A stretch of 12,184 bases of DNA from Pseudomonadota bacterium (GTDB taxonomy: Bacteria; Pseudomonadota; Alphaproteobacteria; Sphingomonadales; Sphingomonadaceae), in NCBI GenBank assembly GCA_023432995.1, contig JAEZES010000116.1, positions 1-12,184 on the forward strand. Direction: 5' to 3'. Positions 7,594 to 12,184 of the stretch are shown in pieces (the stretch's first letter is position 1; every line of letters starts with the position of its first letter). The notes beneath the pieces are model-generated. The model had not been told where the DNA came from and did not search any database. It saw only the letters and a list, made by a program, of their open reading frames with translations. Made by a program: the position numbers and the translations under genes.

Positions 7594-8063
7594 CTAGCTC
7601 GCCAGGCGCCCCAACCGAATCAGCGCCGCATCCAGCGCCTGCAGGAACCGCGACCGGTCTGCCTTGGCGAACGGCGCCGGCCCGCCGATCCCTTCGCCCA
7701 ACCCGCTGCGCAAGTCGGCCATGATCGCCCGCGTGGCGATCGCCCCGCCAATGCTCGCCGCAGTGAACGGCTTGCCGGTCGGCGCGAGCACGCAGGCGCC
7801 GGCCTTGAGGCAGCGGTCGGCGAGGAGGATGTCGGCGGTCACCACCACCGCGCGGGGGTCGGCCCGCTGGGCGATCCAGTCGTCGGCGGCGTCGAACCCG
7901 CCGTGGACCACGACCCGCTCCACCAGCGGCCCCACGGGCACGCGGAACGGGCTGTTGCTGACCACCGAGACCCTGACCCGGTGCCGCGCGGCGACGCGGT
8001 AGATCTCCTCCTTCACCGGGCACGCGTCGGCGTCGACGAGGATGCGGATCGGGGCGGACGCGG

Positions 8064-8067
<4 letters not shown>
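7594..8067 (-). CDS. YaiI/YqxD (DUF188, UPF0178) protein with apparent CTG start
   Basis: About 157 residues, close to E. coli YaiI. The family hallmark IRILVDADACPVKEEIYRVA is near the N-terminus, followed by VSNSPFRVP, VVHGGFDAADDWIA, VVTADILLADRCL, PTGKPFTAASIG and a C-terminal RSRFLQALDAALIRL. The family is of unknown function; I recall it being grouped with PIN-like nuclease folds. The only in-frame ATG (8160-8158) would add about 31 Arg/Ala-rich residues that merely read the ATPase gene's C-terminus in another frame, and no GTG or TTG lies between. A CTG at 8067-8065 has GGAG 7 bases upstream and overlaps the ATPase TGA as CTGA, so I place the start there. It is the last gene of the exporter cluster and sits 82 bp before ku on the same strand. 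The family call is firm; the start is uncertain. Confidence 0.85.
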
Positions 8068-8752
<685 letters not shown>

Positions 8753-8756
<4 letters not shown>

Positions 8757-9955
8757 GCCCCGATCGCCTCGACCGGGTCGACCCGCGTCGCTTGGCGCGC
8801 CGCGAGCAGCGAGGCGAGCGCGGCGGCCACCGAGGTCAGCGCGATCGCCAGCAGGTAGTCCCCCTGCGCGCGGTCGACCGGCAGGCCGCCGCCCTCGACT
8901 TCGGCCAGCGGCGGAAACGGGATCAGCGCAAGCCACGCCGTCAGCGCCCCTGCAACCGCCCCTGCCGCGCCGATCAGCGTGCCCTCGAGCACGAACACGC
9001 CGAGCACAAAGCGCCGGCTCACCCCGACCGCGCGCATGATGCCGATTTCGCCGCGCCGGCGCACGATCGACAGCAGCATCGCGCTGGCGATGCCGATCAC
9101 GATGGAAACCAGCGCGAAGGCCTTGATCACCGTCCCGGTGCGCGCCTGCGCGTCGAGCGCCTCGAACAATTGGGCATTCTCATCGGTCCAGGCGGTCGCC
9201 TCGAGCCCGGTGGCGCGCTGCAGGTGCGCCGCGATCCCCGGCGCCGCGTCGGGCGGAGCGACCTTCATCTCGATCCGCGAGATGCCGCTCGGCAGGTCGA
9301 ACAGGGCGCGGGCGGTGTTGAAATTCATGTACAGCGCCTGCCGGTCGGCGCTCGAGATGCCGAGTGCGAAGATCCCGCCGATGCGGAAGCTGCGTTCGCG
9401 CCCCCGGTCGGAGCGGACCTGGATCACCTGCCCCGAGCGCAGCCCGAGGTCGCCGGCCAGCGTTGCGCCGATCAGCACGCTGTCGGGCGTAAGCGCGTCG
9501 CTGCCCGCAACCATGACCGCCGAAATGTCGGCGATCGCGGAGAGCTTGTCGGGCTGCACGCCGATGACCCCCACCGGCGCGATCGCCTGTCCGCGCTGGA
9601 CGAAGGCGCTGCCGCGAATCTGCGGCGAGACCGCCGCGACCCCGCGCGTCGCCTCGGCCAGCCGGACCGCCGGCTGCCAGACGAGGATCTGCTCGCGCCG
9701 GCTCAGGTCCTTCTGGACCGCGACCTGCACCGCCTGGCCGGGCACGATCCGACCCGGATCGCGCTCGGCCATCTCCAGCGTCACGTGCGCGATGTTGCCC
9801 ACAGTGCGCAGCGTCAGCAGGCTGGCGAGGCCTCCGATGAGCGCGCTCATGAACACGAACACGCCGACGCCGGTAGCCACGCCGAGGACCAGCAGCGCGG
9901 TCTGCCCCGGCGTCGCCAGCAGGTGGCGGATCGCGATCTTGGCGGCGTAGCGCAC
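8753..9955 (-). CDS. ABC transporter permease, FtsX/MacB/LolC-E superfamily
   Basis: A 400-residue inner-membrane permease. Topology is typical of the superfamily: one membrane helix near the N-terminus (about 18-46), a large periplasmic MacB-like core (about 50-265), then three helices (about 272-297, 318-346 and 368-388). It ends in the conserved cytoplasmic motif ARQATRVDPVEAI. REGEIGIMRAVG-like sequence (RRGEIGIMRAVGVSRR, near 300) follows the second helix, as expected. Such permeases act as mechanotransmitters that move substrates in the periplasm rather than across the inner membrane. The start is GTG at 9955-9953, four bases after the adaptor stop, with GGA 8 bases upstream; the next Met is at residue 36, inside the first helix. 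The stop overlaps the ATPase start. The order adaptor-permease-ATPase matches devBCA. The substrate is unknown. Confidence 0.93.
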
Positions 9956-9959
9956 GCCC

Positions 9960-11009
9960 CTAGTCCGCGGGCTCGGCCCGTGTGCCCGGGGCGGCCGCGG
10001 CCGGATCGGCCAGGACCTGCAAACCGGGCTCGAGCCCGTCGGTGACGATCACTTCGACCGCCGGCCAGTCGATGAAGCGAATCCGTCGCTCCGCCACCCG
10101 ACCGTCGGCGTCGATCACCCGGACCCGGGGATCGGTCTCGGGCGAGAGGATCGCCGCGCGCGGGATGCTGATCGCGTCGCGCCGGCGCTCGACCACGAGA
10201 TTGACCGATACGGTCTGTCCAGAGGGGGCGAAATCGAGGGGATCGACGAATCGCAGCCGCACCTCGCGTGCCCCGGTCGCCTGGTCGACCCGCGGCTCGA
10301 TGTGCACCACCTCCACCCGCAGCGGGCGGGCACCACCGGGAACCTCGACCAGCCCGGCCAGCCCGGTGCGCAGCTCGGCGGCATAAATTTCGTCGACCTC
10401 CGCGCTGACCTCGGGCGCGGCCAGGTCGGCCATCCGGTAGACCACGGTCTCCGGGCCGACGGTCTGTCCGCGGTCGACCGGCCGCTCGAGGATCACGCCG
10501 GCAAACGGCGCGCGGACCACCGTGCGCTGCTGCACTTCCTGCGCCTGGATCCGGCTCGCCCGCCGGCGCTGGAGCTCGCGCGCGCCTTCCTCGACCGCGA
10601 GTTGCGCCTCCTCGAGCTGTCGCTTGCTGACGAACTCGCCGAGCGCCTCGTAGCGCGCCAGCTGCCGCCGCGCCTGGGCGAGGGCAGCTTCCTGGGCAGA
10701 TACCGCCGCAGTCGCCTCGGCGATCGCGGCGCGTTGCGGACCGTCGTCGACTCGAGCGATCGGCGCCCCCGCTTCGACCCGGTCACCGACGTCGTAGGGC
10801 AGATCGATCAGAGTGCCGGCCACGGGCGACTGCACGTCGACCGACTGGCGCGGCCGGATGCGGCCGTTGACCGCCAGCGCCCGCGTGGCCTCCGCGCGCT
10901 CGACGAGGATCGTCTCCACTTCGACCGGCCGCGGCATGAGCAGGAACCACGCCAGCGCGGCCACGGCGGCGAGTCCTGCGGCCCACAGGGCCAACATGCG
11001 CCAACTCAT
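9960..11009 (-). CDS. Periplasmic adaptor (HlyD/MacA/DevB-type membrane fusion protein)
   Basis: A 349-residue adaptor with one N-terminal membrane anchor (about 5-24) and no lipobox Cys. It should bridge the permease to an outer-membrane channel of TolC type, none of which is encoded in the window. Domains in order: a first lipoyl half (VDVQSPVAGTLIDLPYDVGDRVEAGAPIARVDD, about 58-90), an alpha-helical coiled-coil hairpin rich in Ala/Glu/Gln/Arg (about 91-160) with turn region YEALGEFVSKRQLEEA, a second lipoyl half (VVRAPFAGVILERPVDRGQTV), a beta-barrel domain (about 195-275) and a membrane-proximal domain containing SIPRAAIL and DGLEPGLQVLADP. The hairpin is short, as in ABC-linked adaptors. 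The start ATG at 11009-11007 has AGGG 8 bases upstream. It is the first gene of the exporter cluster, 111 bp after the PhnA-domain gene, so it could have its own promoter or be read through. Confidence 0.92.
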   Translation of the reverse strand: MSWRMLALWAAGLAAVAALAWFLLMPRPVEVETILVERAEATRALAVNGRIRPRQSVDVQSPVAGTLIDLPYDVGDRVEAGAPIARVDDGPQRAAIAEATAAVSAQEAALAQARRQLARYEALGEFVSKRQLEEAQLAVEEGARELQRRRASRIQAQEVQQRTVVRAPFAGVILERPVDRGQTVGPETVVYRMADLAAPEVSAEVDEIYAAELRTGLAGLVEVPGGARPLRVEVVHIEPRVDQATGAREVRLRFVDPLDFAPSGQTVSVNLVVERRRDAISIPRAAILSPETDPRVRVIDADGRVAERRIRFIDWPAVEVIVTDGLEPGLQVLADPAAAAPGTRAEPAD

Positions 11010-11015
11010 GTGGTT

Positions 11016-11029
11016 CGCCCTGCCGGGCG
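11016..11029 (-). promoter_or_regulatory. Small hairpin covering the adaptor ribosome binding site
   Basis: On the - strand CGCCC-GGCA-GGGCG forms a 5-bp all-GC stem with a four-base loop. The AGGG Shine-Dalgarno sequence of the adaptor gene (11021-11018) lies at the loop edge and in the 3' arm, so the hairpin could hide it. The structure is visible; any regulatory effect is inference. Confidence 0.35.
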
Positions 11030-11120
11030 GGGTTCCGCGCCGATCGCCGCCATGAGTCCGAAGTGCCCCATTCGCCGCCGGTCGGCAATCGGTCCGTTGG
11101 CCGTGGGCCCTTCCTTCTGC

Positions 11121-11423
11121 CTATCGCTTGCGCACGAACTCGGCGCGCAGCACCAGGCCCTTGATACCCTCGTACTTGCAGTCGATCTCCTGCGGGTCCC
11201 CGGTCAGACGGATCGACTTGATCAGCGTGCCGCGCTTGAGGGTCTGTCCGGCGCCCTTGACCTCGAGGTCCTTGATCAGCGTCACCTGGTCGCCGTCGGA
11301 GAGCAGGTTGCCGACCGCGTCGCGCACTTCCACCTGGCCCGCGGCCGCGCGCTTCGCCGCCAGTTCCGATGCCGGCATCCACTCGCCGCTGTCCTCGTCG
11401 TAAACGTAGTCCTCGTCGCTCAT
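11121..11423 (-). CDS. PhnA/YjdM C-terminal-domain protein lacking the zinc ribbon
   Basis: A 100-residue protein whose C-terminal two thirds match the PhnA (YjdM) domain: VRDAVGNLLSDGDQVTLIKDLEVKGAGQTLKRGTLIKSIRL, then IDCKYEGIKGLVLRAEFVRK. Full-length family members carry an N-terminal zinc ribbon with two Cys pairs. Here the corresponding region (MSDEDYVYDEDSGEWMPASEL) keeps the YVY...EW spacing but has no Cys, so metal binding by this part is unlikely. Despite the PhnA name, the family is not a phosphonate-cleavage enzyme and its role is unclear. The start ATG at 11423-11421 is chosen because the family-like sequence begins there; the frame is open further upstream but composed of unrelated low-complexity residues. 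The gene is divergent from csp and precedes the exporter cluster on the same strand. Confidence 0.85.
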   Translation of the reverse strand: MSDEDYVYDEDSGEWMPASELAAKRAAAGQVEVRDAVGNLLSDGDQVTLIKDLEVKGAGQTLKRGTLIKSIRLTGDPQEIDCKYEGIKGLVLRAEFVRKR

Positions 11424-11530
11424 CGATCGCCCCGCCACTTGTGCGCCGATGGCCGTTACACAGTCGCCGCCGAAAAGCGAGGGCGGGATCGCCGGACAAG
11501 GCGCGTCACACCGTTTCCGGCCCGTATCCC

Positions 11531-11548
11531 CTTGCGCCGATGCGCAAG
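11531..11548. repeat. Perfect 7-bp inverted repeat, possible operator
   Basis: CTTGCGC-CGAT-GCGCAAG is a perfect inverted repeat with a 4-base centre. It is located about 110 bp upstream of the phnA-like start and about 240 bp upstream of csp. Its symmetry fits a dimeric regulator site or a small RNA hairpin. There is no T-run on either side, so it is not an obvious terminator. Confidence 0.5.
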
Positions 11549-11580
11549 TCGGCCATCCCGCCCCGTTGCCGGGACAGCCC

Positions 11581-11612
11581 GCGCGGAGCCCGATTAGGCA
11601 TTCGGGCCGCGC
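11581..11612. repeat. Long GC-rich stem-loop upstream of csp
   Basis: GCGCG (11581-11585) pairs with CGCGC (11608-11612), and GCCCGA (11588-11593) with TCGGGC (11602-11607). This gives an 11-bp stem with a 2-base bulge and an 8-base loop (11594-11601). It immediately precedes the weak candidate csp -10 at 11616-11622. It could be an operator overlapping the promoter or a structured RNA element. Confidence 0.45.
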
Positions 11613-11777
11613 CATGCTACACGCGCCCCGCTGACGTCGAAATTTGCGACGGACTTCGGTGCCAAGACCGGTGCCTGCTTCGGCAGTGTTCCGGACCCTG
11701 ACGGCGACTTCCTTTCGTTTGACGACCTGACGCACGACCCGTCCGCGGCACTCCGCCCGGACACTACCTGGTTCTCG

Positions 11778-11783
11778 AAAGGA
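11778..11783 (+). promoter_or_regulatory. csp ribosome binding site
   Basis: AAAGGA ends 7 bases before the csp ATG at 11791. The placement is ideal and confirms the start. Confidence 0.65.
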
Positions 11784-11790
11784 ACATCTC

Positions 11791-11997
11791 ATGCCGATCG
11801 GCACAGTCAAATTCTTCAACACCGACAAGGGTTACGGCTTCATCTCGCCCGAGGACGGCGGCGCCGACAGCTTCGTTCACATCACCGCGGTCCAGGCCGC
11901 CGGGATGCAGACGCTGAACAAGGACCAGCGTCTGTCGTACGAGGTCGAGCGCGGCCGCAATGGCAAGGAATCGGCAGTCAACCTCCAGCAGGCCTGA
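11791..11997 (+). CDS. Cold-shock domain protein, CspA family
   Basis: A 68-residue single cold-shock domain, the usual length for CspA-type proteins. It binds single-stranded RNA and DNA and acts as an RNA chaperone, often at low temperature or in stationary phase. RNP1 is KGYGFI (13-18) and RNP2 is FVHI (28-31). The N-terminus GTVKFFNTDKGYGFI carries Phe where many homologues have Trp in VKWFN. The C-terminal VNLQQA is usual for alphaproteobacterial members. The gene follows a long intergenic leader and is followed by a strong hairpin. Whether this paralogue is cold-induced cannot be read from the sequence; the long upstream region with stem-loops is compatible with leader-mediated control. 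Confidence 0.97.
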   Translation: MPIGTVKFFNTDKGYGFISPEDGGADSFVHITAVQAAGMQTLNKDQRLSYEVERGRNGKESAVNLQQA

Positions 11998-12008
11998 CGC
12001 TTTCGCCA

Positions 12009-12038
12009 GGGCGCGCCGTCCGGCGGACAGGCGCGCCC
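12009..12038 (+). terminator. Strong GC hairpin after csp, terminator or attenuator
   Basis: GGGCGCGCC at 12009-12017 pairs perfectly with GGCGCGCCC at 12030-12038. Inside it GTCC (12018-12021) pairs with GGAC (12025-12028) around a 3-base loop, leaving one unpaired A, for a 13-bp stem in total. It begins 12 bp after the csp stop codon. The following bases are ATTCCCTTC, not a T-run, so it may be a weak or Rho-assisted terminator, or an RNA-stabilising structure that partly separates csp from the next gene. Confidence 0.6.
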
Positions 12039-12065
12039 ATTCCCTTCGGTCGCACGGAGCCCACC

Positions 12066-12184
12066 ATGAGTCAGACGTTCGAATTCTACGACCAGCCTGC
12101 CCGCGCGGCCGAGGCCGAAGCCGAGAAGGCGCTGCTCGACAACGTGCGCGAGCGTCAGTTGCGTTCGGCCAAGGCCTGGCGCGG
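12066..12184 (+). CDS. Small charged protein of unknown function, 3' end outside window
   Basis: The ATG at 12066 has GGAG (12056-12059) 6 bases upstream and opens a frame that runs to the window end (39 full codons visible). The visible part begins MSQTFEFYDQPARAAEAEAE and continues with KALLDNVRERQLRSAKAWRG. It is rich in Ala, Glu and Arg and probably forms a helix. I recall similar short FY...A.A..A.LDNVRER.LR...AW proteins downstream of csp genes in sphingomonads, but no function is known to me. It shares direction with csp, 68 bp downstream across the hairpin, so partial co-transcription is possible. Confidence 0.7.
   Translation, partial: MSQTFEFYDQPARAAEAEAEKALLDNVRERQLRSAKAWR

Larger units (their letters stand above)
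11424..11790. other. 367-bp divergent intergenic region between phnA-like and csp genes
   Basis: No convincing gene is seen on either strand. The open - strand frame across it is Arg/Cys-rich and has no family resemblance. The region should hold the promoters of both flanking genes. It contains two strong inverted repeats (11531-11548 and 11581-11612) and a CTGC-TTCG-GCAG mini-hairpin near 11675-11690. A weak candidate -10 for csp is GCTACAC at about 11616-11622, which would give a leader of roughly 160 bases. Long leaders are known for cold-shock genes. I could not identify a good -35 element. Confidence 0.5.

Noticed and set aside
8792..10045. 417-codon + strand frame opposite the permease
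   Set aside because: It is an antisense shadow of the permease and adaptor genes with extreme Arg/Asp/His content.
11006..11069. 21-codon - strand ORF overlapping the adaptor start as ATGA
   Set aside because: There is no clear ribosome site, no recognisable sequence, and it is short enough to occur by chance; a leader peptide role cannot be supported.
10302..11597. 431-codon + strand frame opposite the adaptor and PhnA-domain genes
   Set aside because: It crosses two real genes and an intergenic region and has no family motif.
11424..11828. Upstream extension of the PhnA-domain frame to 11828
   Set aside because: The extension is Arg/Cys/Gly-rich, runs into the csp gene on the opposite strand and has no similarity to the family; it is open because of high GC.

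Overview
The window is high-GC, densely coded chromosomal DNA. It most resembles an alphaproteobacterium, probably a sphingomonad (Sphingomonadales). The reasons are the gene set (Ku plus three-domain LigD, a DevBCA/MacAB-like exporter, a zinc-ribbon-less PhnA-domain protein, a CspA followed by a small charged protein) and a copy of the CCTTCGACAGGCTC-type interspersed repeat that I recall from sphingomonad genomes. The genus assignment is inference. I see no transposase, integrase, tRNA, rRNA, CRISPR array or prophage gene.

Layout. (1) 1-1908, + strand: the 3' part of a family 3 glycoside hydrolase that begins outside the window. (2) 1929-11423, all on the - strand. Read in the direction of transcription (right to left) this block holds: a PhnA-domain protein (11423-11121); a four-gene exporter cluster of periplasmic adaptor, FtsX/MacB-type permease, LolD-like ATPase and YaiI/DUF188 protein (11009-7594), with 4-bp gaps or overlapping start/stop codons; then an NHEJ cluster of ku, a small MgtC/SapB-family membrane protein and ligD (7511-3591); and finally a membrane-anchored GGDEF-EAL protein (3515-1929). 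(3) 11424-11790: a 367-bp intergenic region between the divergent phnA-like and csp genes, with two clear inverted repeats. (4) 11791-end, + strand: a cold-shock protein, a strong GC-rich hairpin, and the start of a small unrecognised protein.

How the genes work together. Ku binds double-strand ends. LigD supplies 3'-end processing, gap filling and ligation, so ku plus ligD is a complete minimal bacterial NHEJ system. The MgtC-like gene is inserted between them and is translationally coupled to ligD by a GTGA overlap. The adaptor, permease and ATPase should form an inner-membrane ABC exporter module that docks to an outer-membrane channel encoded elsewhere. The YaiI-like protein has no ATG, GTG or TTG start at the conserved position and appears to start at a CTG overlapping the ATPase stop codon.

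Most of the window is conventional. The points most worth checking are the MgtC-like gene inside the NHEJ operon, the interspersed repeat that seems to supply the GTG start and first residues of LigD, a possible EcfG-type general-stress promoter in front of ku, and the apparent CTG start of the DUF188 gene.
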